Positions 36,013 to 46,737 of a stretch of 64,000 nucleotides of DNA are shown here, piece by piece. The DNA comes from an uncultured bacterium. Its GTDB lineage: Bacteria; Bacillota; Clostridia; Lachnospirales; Lachnospiraceae. The notes beneath the pieces are model-generated. The model saw only the letters and a program-made list of their open reading frames with translations, was not told the origin of the DNA and ran no database searches. The translations under genes and the position numbers were made by a program. The stretch is taken from positions 1-64,000 of the forward strand of contig CANSLJ010000018.1 in NCBI GenBank assembly GCA_947647735.1, read 5' to 3'. The first letter of the stretch is position 1. Every line of letters begins with the position of its first letter.

Positions 36013-36840
36013 TTATTTTAACGCAAAATACAGTAAAACCAACGCTCCGAGGACGATCCTGTACCATCCGAAAGCTTTGAAATCATGTTTTCTGATATAG
36101 CCCATAAGAAAACGGATCACCAGCATTGACACCAGAAATGCCACCACCATACCGACTACCAGAAGCACCAGTTCCGTGCCCGTAAAAGCAAGCCCGAACT
36201 TCAGGATCTTTAAGAGGCTGGCGCCGAACATCACGGGAATCGCAAGGAAAAATGTAAATTCTGCCGCCACGGTTCTGGATACGCCAATCAGCAGCGCCCC
36301 TACGATCGTTGCCCCGGAACGGGATGTTCCCGGAAAAACAGCCGCGATCAGCTGGAACAGTCCGATCAGCGCCGCTGTCTGCCAGGTGATCTCCTTTAAC
36401 TTTGTGATCTTCGGCGTCATGTTTTTATTCCTGTTTTCTATGATGATAAAGGCGATGCCAAATACGATCAGCGCGATCGCCACACACCACGGATTATAGA
36501 AAAGTTCATCCAGCTTATCGTCAAAAAGCACGCCCACGATCGCCGCCGGGACACATGCCACCAGTATCTTCAGCCACAGCATGATGATATCTGTTTTTAT
36601 ATAGAATCTGCCGCTTTTTTTCTTCCTGCCAAAAGGCCCTATCTTACTCCAGAACAGAAGGACTACCGCCATGATGGCGCCCAGCTGGATCACCACCAGA
36701 AAGAGGCTCCAGAATTCCTCGGATACATTCATCTTTACGAATTCTTCCACAAGGATCATATGCCCCGTACTGCTGATGGGAAGCCATTCTGTGATTCCTT
36801 CCACGATACCGAACAGGACAGCCTTTAAAATGTCTAACAT
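36013..36840 (-). CDS. uppP: undecaprenyl-diphosphate phosphatase
   Basis: The 275-residue membrane enzyme dephosphorylates undecaprenyl diphosphate to recycle the cell-wall lipid carrier; excess gives bacitracin resistance. Family motifs are present: FGIVEGITEWLPISSTGHMIL (residues 10-30) and PGTSRSGATIVGALLIGVSR (about 170-190). About eight hydrophobic segments are visible. It lies 16 bp after the aminotransferase gene in the same direction. Confidence 0.96.
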   Translation of the reverse strand: MLDILKAVLFGIVEGITEWLPISSTGHMILVEEFVKMNVSEEFWSLFLVVIQLGAIMAVVLLFWSKIGPFGRKKKSGRFYIKTDIIMLWLKILVACVPAAIVGVLFDDKLDELFYNPWCVAIALIVFGIAFIIIENRNKNMTPKITKLKEITWQTAALIGLFQLIAAVFPGTSRSGATIVGALLIGVSRTVAAEFTFFLAIPVMFGASLLKILKFGLAFTGTELVLLVVGMVVAFLVSMLVIRFLMGYIRKHDFKAFGWYRIVLGALVLLYFALK

Positions 36841-36855
36841 AAAATTATACTCCTT

Positions 36856-38043
36856 TTATCTGTATTCGTTTTCTACAAATTTTCTGAGAGCCGGGATGGA
36901 ACGTTCCACTTTTTCCGTGTCGATGCAGTATGCCATTCTGAAAAAGCCGGGGCAGCCGAAGCTGTCGCTGGGCACGAGGATCAGGTCGTACTTCAAGGCT
37001 TTGTTGCAGAAGCTGACTGCATCTTCCTCCAACGCTTTGGGGAAGATATAGAAGGTTCCGCCGGGTTTTGTGCAGGTGAAGCCGAGGGCCGTCAGTTCCT
37101 TATACAGTATGTTCATGTTTCTCTCGTAGACGGACAGGTCCGCTGTCAGGCCTATGGTCTCCGCTACAGCGAGCTGCATGATGGAAGTAGGGCAGTTATG
37201 TCCTGTTCCTCTGGATATCTGGCCGCACATCTCCACCAGAGTTGCCGCTTCCTCACAGGCGGGATTTACCGCCACATAACCGATACGCCCGCCCGGCAGG
37301 GAGAGGGACTTTGAGAAGGAGTAGCAGGTTAAAGTATCTTTATAGTACTTTGCCACATAGGGAGCATCCACCCCCTCAAATAAGATCTCACGGTAGGGCT
37401 CATCCGATATCAGGTATATCTTATGCCCATACTGTGCGGATTTTTCTTCCAGGATCTCCGCCAGCTTCTGCACGGTTTCCGTAGAATATACCGCGCCGGA
37501 AGGGTTATTGGGCGTATTGATCAACACTGCCATCACCTTCTCCGTGAGCATTTCCGCAAAGGCTTCAAAATTGATCTGAAAGTTTTCTGTGTCAGCCGGA
37601 ACCACTTTGAGCTTTGCCCCGGTCAGGTTAATATAGGGGCCGTACTCCGGAAAGTAGGGCGCAAAAGTCAGGATCTCATCCCCCGGCTCCGAAACGCAAC
37701 GCACCGCATGGGCGATCGCTCCTGCCGCGCCGGATGTGGGAAAAATATGTTCTGCCCGATAAGGCACCCCAAACCGCCTCTCCAGGGAAGCGGCAATTTT
37801 CTCCTTCACCGACGGAATGCCCAGCGTAGGACTGTAACCGTGCAGTTCTATCGAGCTCTTCTCCTGCAGCAGACGGATCATCACATCCGTAAACTCCTGC
37901 GGCACCGGCACCGACGGATTCCCCAGACTGTAATCAAACACATTTTCATACCCGATCTCTTTCCCCCTCGCCGTCGCAAACTCCGAGAGCGACCGGATCA
38001 CCGACTTATTTCCCAGCATATCTTTATATTTCTGTACCAGCAT
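36856..38043 (-). CDS. PLP-dependent class I/II aminotransferase
   Basis: The roughly 395-residue fold-type I aminotransferase resembles the aspartate/aromatic (AspC/AraT) group. FDYSLGNPSVPVP is the N-terminal substrate loop, GAAGAIAHAVRCV the PLP-phosphate region, INTPNNPSGAVYS the Asn site, ISDEPYREILFEG the Asp/Tyr site, and CYSFSKSLSLPGGRIGYV carries the Schiff-base Lys (about residue 241). C-terminal FRMAYCID supplies the carboxylate-binding Arg. The precise amino donor is not evident. The ATG at 38043 follows AGGAAAGGA; a longer reading overlaps the 7TM gene. Confidence 0.85.
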   Translation of the reverse strand: MLVQKYKDMLGNKSVIRSLSEFATARGKEIGYENVFDYSLGNPSVPVPQEFTDVMIRLLQEKSSIELHGYSPTLGIPSVKEKIAASLERRFGVPYRAEHIFPTSGAAGAIAHAVRCVSEPGDEILTFAPYFPEYGPYINLTGAKLKVVPADTENFQINFEAFAEMLTEKVMAVLINTPNNPSGAVYSTETVQKLAEILEEKSAQYGHKIYLISDEPYREILFEGVDAPYVAKYYKDTLTCYSFSKSLSLPGGRIGYVAVNPACEEAATLVEMCGQISRGTGHNCPTSIMQLAVAETIGLTADLSVYERNMNILYKELTALGFTCTKPGGTFYIFPKALEEDAVSFCNKALKYDLILVPSDSFGCPGFFRMAYCIDTEKVERSIPALRKFVENEYR

Positions 38044-38065
38044 CTTATTATATTCCTTTCCTGTA

Positions 38066-38755
38066 TTATTTATCACTAGCATACACCTTTTTCATATCCC
38101 ACGCCACAAAAATTATGAGGCACACAGCAAACGCCGCCCCCAGCGGCATATCCGCATCATAGTGCCGGAGGAATGCCCTTCCCTGACAGGCCATTGAGAT
38201 CACCCAGAGAAAAACACCGGACGAAAGCAGCATCTTTACAGGCAGTTTTTTTTCCTTACCGCAAAAAACAAACCACAAAATACCGGCAAGCGGCAGAAAC
38301 CGTCCTGAAACATGAAAGACCTCCCCCAGCGTTGTCCGCTCCGTTTCTATATAATAGAAGAACTGATTCTGCAGAAATTCCTGCCCACTGTACAAAAGCC
38401 TGTAAAGGCTGTCTGAAAACAAAAATACCGCTGCTGTCAGTCCCAAAATACCCGCGATCATCTTGACCGTCCTGCTGTCCCTGCCAGATAATGACACGCA
38501 TGTCACAAAGAATCCGCATCCTGTCAGCACCTTTCCGAGCAGGCAGATCTTTTCCGCCAGCCTCAGCCCTGCCATAGCGATCTCCTGCAGATACAGCCCG
38601 TAGCCTGCCTCCATCAGAACGATTCCCGAAAGCACCGCCAGCACAGACATTCCGTATCTCTCTCCCCGCAGCCTTTCATCGGTCAGCGCCAGATACAGAC
38701 AGATGCCGGAAACAAGGATACAGATGGCCTGAAAGCACATGATATAAAAATACAT
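38066..38755 (-). CDS. orphan 7TM-type membrane protein
   Basis: The 229-residue protein has about seven hydrophobic segments (near residues 3-22, 37-56, 68-90, 98-117, 147-165, 175-190 and 203-220) and a short basic C-terminus. The layout resembles the N-terminal 7TM sensor module of some Clostridial histidine kinases and diguanylate cyclases, but no output domain follows: the frame stops and the aminotransferase begins 23 bp later. It starts 6 bp after glpK, so it is co-transcribed. The function is unknown; the family assignment is uncertain. Confidence 0.55.
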   Translation of the reverse strand: MYFYIMCFQAICILVSGICLYLALTDERLRGERYGMSVLAVLSGIVLMEAGYGLYLQEIAMAGLRLAEKICLLGKVLTGCGFFVTCVSLSGRDSRTVKMIAGILGLTAAVFLFSDSLYRLLYSGQEFLQNQFFYYIETERTTLGEVFHVSGRFLPLAGILWFVFCGKEKKLPVKMLLSSGVFLWVISMACQGRAFLRHYDADMPLGAAFAVCLIIFVAWDMKKVYASDK

Positions 38756-38761
38756 ACCTGC

Positions 38762-40357
<1,596 letters not shown>

Positions 40358-40375
40358 TTAAAAAATTTATGAAAC

Positions 40376-40404
40376 TTTACAAATTTCACTTTTTTCATTA
40401 TACT
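40376..40404 (+). promoter_or_regulatory. plsC promoter
   Basis: TTTACA (40376-40381) and TATACT (40399-40404) are spaced by exactly 17 bp, 24 bp before the assigned start codon. This argues against the upstream in-frame ATG at 40369, which would lie inside the promoter. Confidence 0.75.
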
Positions 40405-40428
40405 ATTCTTTCAGGGGGATTCTTTTAT

Positions 40429-41196
40429 ATGCTTCGATTTTACTATGTTATCATCTTAAATCTCTGGCGGGCGTTTTATATGTTGCCCATGATGCGGTAC
40501 AAGGCAAACCGCCCCGCAAAATATACGCTCCAGGAACGATACGACTTTGCAAAATGGGTAATGCACCATATGCAGCGTACCGGCAGGATCACCACGAAAG
40601 CCTACGGTGTAGAAAATCTGCCGAAAAAAAACGGTTATGTCATGTATTCCAACCATCAGGGAAAATACGATGCGCTGGGCATCGTGGATATGCATGAGCG
40701 TCCCTGCAGTATCGTTATGGACGAAGCCCGTTCCCATGTGATGCTGACTGCACAGTTTATCGATCTTCTGGAAAGTAAGCGCCTTGTTCTGGACGATATG
40801 AAGCAGGGACTCAAGATCATGAAGGAGATCACCCGGGAGCTCCGGGAGGACAACAAAAACTTCCTGATCTTCCCGGAGGGCGGTTACACCGACAACCATA
40901 ATATGGTCTGTGAATTCAAGGGCGGTTCTTTTAAATGCGCCCAGAGGGCAAAAGCCCCCATCGTGCCTGTCGCCATTGTCAATTCCTGGAAGGCTTTCGA
41001 GAGCAAAGGGCTTGGCCCCGTGGAGACACAGGTGCATTTTCTGCCGCCCTTATATTATGAAGAATACAAAGATATGAAAACAAATGAAATAGCAGACACT
41101 GTCCAGAAAAGGATCCAGCAGACGATCCTTGATAATCTGACAGGAAAAGATCTGGAAGTGCTGCAAAAACAATTGGCTGAAAGGGAAGATACTTAA
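40429..41196 (+). CDS. plsC: 1-acyl-sn-glycerol-3-phosphate acyltransferase
   Basis: The roughly 255-residue membrane-associated enzyme adds the second acyl chain in phosphatidic acid synthesis. It has the acyltransferase motif NHQGKYD (HX4D, about residue 73), the FPEGGYTDNHN motif (about 146) and an N-terminal hydrophobic segment (MLRFYYVIILNLWRAFYML). The ATG at 40429 has AGGGGGA eight bases upstream. A hairpin terminator follows directly, so it is monocistronic. Confidence 0.88.
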   Translation: MLRFYYVIILNLWRAFYMLPMMRYKANRPAKYTLQERYDFAKWVMHHMQRTGRITTKAYGVENLPKKNGYVMYSNHQGKYDALGIVDMHERPCSIVMDEARSHVMLTAQFIDLLESKRLVLDDMKQGLKIMKEITRELREDNKNFLIFPEGGYTDNHNMVCEFKGGSFKCAQRAKAPIVPVAIVNSWKAFESKGLGPVETQVHFLPPLYYEEYKDMKTNEIADTVQKRIQQTILDNLTGKDLEVLQKQLAEREDT

Positions 41197-41215
41197 AAGT
41201 CTTCCCTTCTTTTTT
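41183..41215 (+). terminator. Rho-independent terminator of plsC
   Basis: GGGAAGA (41183-41189) pairs with TCTTCCC (41200-41206), followed by TTCTTTTTT. The stem overlaps the last codons of the gene. Confidence 0.8.
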
Positions 41216-41314
41216 CGAAAATTTATAATTATCTTATCTTTTGTTCATTGACTTATCACAAATTTGGAATATAATAGCAACTATTACCAAAAAACGAGAA
41301 AATGAGGAGTGTTT

Positions 41315-43066
41315 ATGATTAAAACATTAGCTGCACAGGTAAAGCAGTATAAACTGCCTTCTCTTTTGACGCCCTTTTTTATGGCGCTGGAAGTAATCGT
41401 AGATATTCTGCTTCCTAAAACAATGGGTTCCCTGATCGACAAAGGCATCCAGGCGGGGAGCCTTCCGGACATATTCCGCTACGGCGGATACATGCTCCTG
41501 CTTGCTTTCTTCGGCCTTGTCTTCGGCGTGCTGGCGGGAAAATATGCGGCGCAGGCATCCTCCGGTTTCGCCTGCAACGTGCGGGATGCCATGTATACCA
41601 ATATTCAGAAGTTTTCTTTTTCCAATATTGACAAGTTCAGCACGGCAGGGCTGATCACCCGGCTGACTACGGATGTGACCAATCTGCAGAACGCCTATCA
41701 GATGATCATCCGTATGTGCTTCAGGGCACCGCTTATGCTGATCTTTTCCCTGATCATGGCTTTTTCCATCAGCACCCGGCTGAGCATGGTCTTTGTTGTC
41801 GCGCTGGCGATACTGGTCGTTTTCCTTGGCCTGATCATTTCCCGCGCCATGAAATATTTCAACGAGGTCTTTGAAAAATATGACGATCTGAATGCCAGCA
41901 TTCAGGAAAATGTATCCGCCATCCGCGTTGTCAAGGCTTTTGTCCGGGAAGATCATGAGAATGAAAAATTCAGGGCGGCTGCCAGCGGCATCTACAAAAT
42001 GTTCGTAAAGGCGGAAAGCGTTGTTGCAAACAACGGCCCCATCATGATGCTGGCGGTTTATTCCTGTATGCTCTCGCTCTCCTGGCTGGCGGCAAAGATG
42101 ATCACCGCCGGAACATTGACTACAGGGGAACTGACAACGCTGTTTTCCTATGTCATGTCCATCCTGATGAGCCTGATGATGCTCTCCATGATCTTTGTCA
42201 TGCTGACGCTTGCCGCGGCAAGCGCGCGCCGTGTGGTGGAAGTCCTGAATGAAGAGCCTGACCTTGTCAGTCCGGAAAATGCAGTGACGGAAGTCACAGA
42301 CGGCAGTGTGGACTTTGAAAATGTGTTCTTTTCCTATAAAAAGAATTCCTCGGAGCCGGTACTGAACAACATCAATCTGCATATACATGCAGGTGAGACC
42401 ATCGGTATCATCGGCGGCACCGGTTCCGCAAAATCCAGCCTTGTGAACCTGATCAGCAGGCTTTACGACGTATCGCAGGGATGTGTAAAAGTCGGCGGCA
42501 GGGATGTGCGGGAATACGATCTGGATACGCTGAGAAATGAGGTATCCGTTGTGCTGCAGAAAAATGTCCTGTTCTCCGGCACGATCCTGGAAAATCTGCG
42601 CTGGGGCGACAAGGACGCCACGCTGGAAGACTGCAGGCGTGTCTGCCGCCTCGCCTGTGCGGATGACTTTATCGAGCAGTTCCCCGACAGGTACGAAACA
42701 TATATCGAGCAGGGCGGCACCAATGTCTCCGGCGGCCAGAAGCAGCGTCTCTGCATTGCCCGCGCTCTGCTGAAAAAACCGAAAATACTTATTCTGGATG
42801 ACTCCACCTCCGCAGTGGATACGGCTACGGACGCCCGCATCCGGCAGGCTTTCCGGGAGGAGATCCCGAATACCACAAAGTTTATCATCGCCCAGAGAAT
42901 ATCCAGCATTCAGGATGCAGACCGCATCATCGTTTTAGAGGACGGTGTGATAAACGGGTTTGACACCCATGAAAATCTGCTGCAGAGCAATGCGATCTAC
43001 CGTGAAGTCTATGAGAGCCAGACGCAGGGCGGCGGTGATTTCGATCATAAAGGAGGTGTTTTATAA
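41315..43066 (+). CDS. ABC exporter subunit with degenerate catalytic site
   Basis: The roughly 583-residue half-transporter has six N-terminal transmembrane segments (residues 15-305) and a C-terminal ATPase domain. Walker A is GGTGSAKSSLVNLI (about residue 371) and the signature NVSGGQKQRL is normal. After Walker B it reads LILDDSTSAVD, with Asp where the catalytic Glu is expected. This is the pattern of the degenerate partner (TM287-like) in heterodimeric multidrug exporters. The ATG at 41315 has GAGGAG upstream. It overlaps the second subunit as TAATG. Confidence 0.92.
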   Translation: MIKTLAAQVKQYKLPSLLTPFFMALEVIVDILLPKTMGSLIDKGIQAGSLPDIFRYGGYMLLLAFFGLVFGVLAGKYAAQASSGFACNVRDAMYTNIQKFSFSNIDKFSTAGLITRLTTDVTNLQNAYQMIIRMCFRAPLMLIFSLIMAFSISTRLSMVFVVALAILVVFLGLIISRAMKYFNEVFEKYDDLNASIQENVSAIRVVKAFVREDHENEKFRAAASGIYKMFVKAESVVANNGPIMMLAVYSCMLSLSWLAAKMITAGTLTTGELTTLFSYVMSILMSLMMLSMIFVMLTLAAASARRVVEVLNEEPDLVSPENAVTEVTDGSVDFENVFFSYKKNSSEPVLNNINLHIHAGETIGIIGGTGSAKSSLVNLISRLYDVSQGCVKVGGRDVREYDLDTLRNEVSVVLQKNVLFSGTILENLRWGDKDATLEDCRRVCRLACADDFIEQFPDRYETYIEQGGTNVSGGQKQRLCIARALLKKPKILILDDSTSAVDTATDARIRQAFREEIPNTTKFIIAQRISSIQDADRIIVLEDGVINGFDTHENLLQSNAIYREVYESQTQGGGDFDHKGGVL

Positions 43067-44991
43067 TGGCACAGGCAAGAGTAGTACACGGTCCCGGCAG
43101 GCGGGGGGCTCAGGGCCCGAAGCCCCGGTTGGAAAATTCAGGAGCCCTGTTAAAGCGCCTTTTCGGGTTTGTCATGAAAAAATATGCGTTTCCTGTAGTT
43201 GTTGTTCTTCTTTGCATCATAGGATCTTCCCTTGCCACCGTGCGGGGCACATTGTTTATCCAGACATTGATCGATGATTATATCATGCCCCTGATCGGCG
43301 TCAGTTCACCGGATTTCAGCCCGCTGAAAAGCGCTCTGCTGAAAATGGCATGTATTTATATCTTTGGTATTCTCTGTTCCTGGGGATACAATCAGATCAT
43401 GGTAAGGGTCAGTCAGGGAACCTTGCATGACATTCGTGTCATGTTGTTTACGCGAATGGAATCGCTGCCGATCAAATATTTTGACACGCATCCCCACGGC
43501 GACATCATGTCCGTCTATACAAACGATGTGGATACGCTGCGTCAGTTGATCGGCGGGAGTCTCCCCCAGCTTGCTTCCAGTGCCATCACGCTGGTCAGCG
43601 TTTTTGTCAGCATGATCTATCTGAACATCCCGCTGACGATCGTGACGCTGTTTATGGTGGCCCTTATGATGCTCGTGACAAAAAAAGTGGCTTCCCTATC
43701 CGGGCGCTACTTTATGGCGCAGCAGCAGGACATCGGTAAGGTCAACGGCTATATTGAGGAGATGATGGAAGGGCAGAAAGTTGTTAAAGTATTCTGCCAT
43801 GAAGAGGAAAGCCTCGCCAGATTCCGGGAGCTCAATGACAATCTTCGTGACAGCGCCAATAACGCTAATAAATTTGCCAACATTCTGATGCCTTTAAACG
43901 CTCAGCTCGGAAATGTCAGTTATGTGGTCTGTGCCATCACAGGCGCACTGCTTGCCATCAACGGCCATTTCGGCCTGACCATCGGCACGCTGGTTTCCTT
44001 CCTGACACTGAATAAAAGCTTTAACCAGCCTATCGCTCAGGTCAGCCAGCAGCTTAACTCTGTTGTGATGGCGCTTGCCGGCGCTGACCGTATCTTTAAA
44101 CTGATGGATGAAACGCCGGAGGTGGATGAGGGCTATGTCACCCTTGTCCGTGCCAGAAAAGATCAGCAGGGTAACATTCAGGAATGCAAAGAGCGTACCG
44201 GTATGTGGGCATGGAAACATCCCCACCAGGCTGACGGGACCATTACCTACACCGAGCTGACCGGCGACGTTGTTTTTGACGATGTGGACTTTGGTTACAA
44301 TGATGACAAGATCGTGCTCCACAATATCAAGATGTTCGCAACGCCGGGACAGAAAATCGCTTTCGTCGGCAGCACCGGTGCCGGCAAAACGACCATCACC
44401 AACCTGATCAATCGTTTCTATGATATTCAGGATGGTAAGATCCGTTATGACGGCATCAATATCAATAAGATCAAAAAGGATGACCTGCGCCGTTCGCTGG
44501 GCATCGTACTGCAGGATACCCATCTGTTCACCGGTACGGTGATGGAAAATATCCGTTACGGAAAACTGGATGCCACAGACGAAGACTGTATTGCTGCCGC
44601 AAAGCTTGCCAACGCCCACGGATTTATCAAAAGGCTGCCGAACGGCTATGAAACGCTGCTGACCGGAGACGGCGCGAATCTCTCCCAGGGGCAGAGGCAG
44701 CTCCTTGCCATTGCGAGGGCCGCTGTGGCTGATCCGCCTGTTCTGATCCTGGATGAAGCGACCTCCAGCATTGATACCAGAACGGAAATGCTGGTGCAGA
44801 GGGGAATGGATTCTCTGATGAAGGGACGTACCACTTTCGTGATCGCACACAGGCTCAGCACTGTCCGGAACAGTGATTGTATCATGGTTCTGGAGCAGGG
44901 ACGTATTATCGAGCGCGGGAGTCATGATGAATTGATTGCGGAGAGGGGGAAGTATTATCAGTTGTATACGGGGATGAAAGCGGAGGCATAG
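43066..44991 (+). CDS. ABC exporter subunit with canonical catalytic Glu
   Basis: The 641-residue half-transporter has a Gly/Arg-rich N-terminal extension, six transmembrane segments (about 40-335), and an ATPase domain with Walker A GSTGAGKTTITNLI (about 437), a noncanonical signature NLSQGQRQLLAIARA and Walker B LILDEATSSID with the catalytic Glu. Combined with the upstream subunit this reproduces the TM287/TM288 asymmetry: one composite site competent and one degenerate. A segment of about 40 residues between the membrane and ATPase domains (VTLVRARKDQQGNIQECKE) is an insertion. An AAAGGAGGTG site precedes the ATG. The substrate is unknown, probably drugs or lipids. Confidence 0.92.
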   Translation: MAQARVVHGPGRRGAQGPKPRLENSGALLKRLFGFVMKKYAFPVVVVLLCIIGSSLATVRGTLFIQTLIDDYIMPLIGVSSPDFSPLKSALLKMACIYIFGILCSWGYNQIMVRVSQGTLHDIRVMLFTRMESLPIKYFDTHPHGDIMSVYTNDVDTLRQLIGGSLPQLASSAITLVSVFVSMIYLNIPLTIVTLFMVALMMLVTKKVASLSGRYFMAQQQDIGKVNGYIEEMMEGQKVVKVFCHEEESLARFRELNDNLRDSANNANKFANILMPLNAQLGNVSYVVCAITGALLAINGHFGLTIGTLVSFLTLNKSFNQPIAQVSQQLNSVVMALAGADRIFKLMDETPEVDEGYVTLVRARKDQQGNIQECKERTGMWAWKHPHQADGTITYTELTGDVVFDDVDFGYNDDKIVLHNIKMFATPGQKIAFVGSTGAGKTTITNLINRFYDIQDGKIRYDGININKIKKDDLRRSLGIVLQDTHLFTGTVMENIRYGKLDATDEDCIAAAKLANAHGFIKRLPNGYETLLTGDGANLSQGQRQLLAIARAAVADPPVLILDEATSSIDTRTEMLVQRGMDSLMKGRTTFVIAHRLSTVRNSDCIMVLEQGRIIERGSHDELIAERGKYYQLYTGMKAEA

Positions 44992-45004
44992 GAAAAATCC
45001 GGAC

Positions 45005-45176
45005 GCTGTGTAGAAAGTAAAATATCCCTTCCGCAACCCGCTCCCGCTTCGGGCTAAACGCAGCGGACGCTAAACTCGTGAAATACCATGTGAAATTTTG
45101 TTTTTTAAATTTCACATTGGTTAATGCGCCGGCGTTTAGCAGAGTTGCTACAGGAATATTTTACTTTCTACACAGC
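45005..45176. repeat. structured intergenic repeat, copy B
   Basis: The arms 45005-45037 and 45144-45176 are complementary at 29 of 33 positions (21 consecutive). The core is nearly the same as copy A: CTCCCGCTTCGGGCTAAACG, GTGAAATTTTG...AAATTTCACATTGG and GCCGGCGTTTAGCAG. The arms differ from those of copy A yet stay self-complementary. It fills most of the 293-bp gap between the convergent ABC exporter and SGNH genes; no other clear element is seen there. Confidence 0.85.
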
Positions 45177-45284
45177 TGGTTTTTCCTGCTTCTTTCTATA
45201 CGGCATATTACGTCTTTTTCTATGCAATGATCTGATAATTGTGTAAATCGCAGAAAAATCACCTGTCACTTAGCGGTTGCCATC

Positions 45285-46652
45285 CTAATACTGAATTTCT
45301 AAATTTTTTATTTCCAAACTGTCATCTGCATTCCGCCAGATGACCTCGCAGGTTCCATGTTCCTGCGGGGAGATACTGAATTCTTTGTCTGATGAGAAAT
45401 CCTGCAGCATATAGCGCTCTTCGTCAACAGGCGTCAGGAAGATCTGGCACTCTATTTTATCGCTCTGTGTGGCGGCGATCACCATTTTTATATTTTTGTC
45501 CGGTGTGCCGCTTGGCTGTTGTTCTTCTTCGTTCATAATATAGCTGTACAGTCCGTATACTTTCGGTTCTGCAGTTTCCAGTTTTTCCTGGTAGGATTGA
45601 TAAAAATATTCTGTGTTTTCTTCTGGAGGCGCTGATACTACCTGATGAAAGAAATCCGTGTAGATTTCCGCGCCTTTTGTATTGAGATGTCCGGCGTCCA
45701 TAAAATATCCGGGATTTTGTATGGGCAGATATTCTTCTCTCGCCAGATTAAAATCATAGTATGGTATACCGTACTCTGCCGCTATTTTCCTGATCCCGTC
45801 CACATAGTTGTCATAGTTCTCCGTTGATATGGGCTGTATTTCATACATGGGGTTGGAATACAATACGATCGGAATTTCTTTTTTCCGGCAGTATTCTATG
45901 ATCTTCCGCAGATAGTCTTCAGCGTCCTTCGTCAGGTACATTTCCTTCGGATTGCGTTCTCTGGCACACAGCAGATTGGTGAATTCCCTTGCCGTGGCAT
46001 AATAGCCCTTATCCCGATACTCTATTGTCCCGTCAACATAAATATAGTTTTTATAATTTCCGGTCCGCTTATGATCTATCCTGTCCTGTATCCATGCCGC
46101 CTCCGTCAGGTGCTCTCTATAGCGCACAAACGGCATGAGCGCGTCGATGTAATATTCTTTCGGATTCATGTGGAGCAGTGCATCCAGTTTCAGAAGAGAT
46201 GCTTTCATATAATCCGTTGTCCGCCAGCTGATCTGCACAGATTCCTTCGACCGGTAATCGCCCTGCCCTCCCGTGGAGCATGTATAGTATAATTCCAGAT
46301 ATACTTTTTCTATCTTATTGTGCCTGTCTGCCTCTCTCAGCAGATAATAGGAACCCATCAGCGACTGGCCTGATGTCGCCATATTAAAATTATTTTTTCC
46401 GTTCCTCTGATCCAGTATCTCCGGATCGAGAGCGCAGAAAACATGGGAGGAACCGAGATAGATATTATCTATATTCTCCTTCTGTTCATAAAAATTATGA
46501 AAAAGGATCCTCTCCCAGTCCTCCTCCTGCCAGTACAGATGATTCAGCATTTTTATGCCGGCGAGAAAAAGTATTCCCGCCAGCAGCACCTGAAATGTCG
46601 TTATGCATCTCTTTTTATTAAAGCTGAAAATCTGTAAAATGTGTTGTATCAT
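45285..46652 (-). CDS. SGNH-hydrolase-like membrane-anchored protein
   Basis: The roughly 455-residue protein has one N-terminal helix (ITTFQVLLAGILFLAGIKML) and an extracytoplasmic domain. NIYLGSSHVFCALDPEIL carries a possible nucleophile Ser, and YFMDAGHLNTKGAEIYTDFF resembles the Asp-His block of SGNH/GDSL and DltD/AlgX-type proteins. Such proteins often O-acetylate or modify cell-surface polymers together with an MBOAT acyltransferase, but none is adjacent. The C-terminal 100 residues look like an extra beta domain. The ATG at 46652 is preferred because GGAG lies six bases upstream; 46664 is an alternative. Confidence 0.65.
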   Translation of the reverse strand: MIQHILQIFSFNKKRCITTFQVLLAGILFLAGIKMLNHLYWQEEDWERILFHNFYEQKENIDNIYLGSSHVFCALDPEILDQRNGKNNFNMATSGQSLMGSYYLLREADRHNKIEKVYLELYYTCSTGGQGDYRSKESVQISWRTTDYMKASLLKLDALLHMNPKEYYIDALMPFVRYREHLTEAAWIQDRIDHKRTGNYKNYIYVDGTIEYRDKGYYATAREFTNLLCARERNPKEMYLTKDAEDYLRKIIEYCRKKEIPIVLYSNPMYEIQPISTENYDNYVDGIRKIAAEYGIPYYDFNLAREEYLPIQNPGYFMDAGHLNTKGAEIYTDFFHQVVSAPPEENTEYFYQSYQEKLETAEPKVYGLYSYIMNEEEQQPSGTPDKNIKMVIAATQSDKIECQIFLTPVDEERYMLQDFSSDKEFSISPQEHGTCEVIWRNADDSLEIKNLEIQY

Positions 46653-46737
46653 ACAGCGCTCCATAGCATTCTCGTAAATCGATACGTTTTCATGTCTCGC
46701 ATATATTATCCGCCGGCACGAAATCCTGTTCTGCCTT

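Noticed and set aside
41327-42388. Long minus-strand open frame (353 codons) opposite the ABC exporter gene
   Set aside because: It lies entirely antisense to a well-conserved transporter gene, its translation shows no recognisable domain, and it has no ribosome binding site. It is a shadow frame.
43894-45036. Minus-strand open frame (380 codons) opposite the second ABC exporter gene
   Set aside because: The plus strand carries clear Walker and signature motifs. The antisense translation is unlike any family I know and runs past the gene into repeat copy B.
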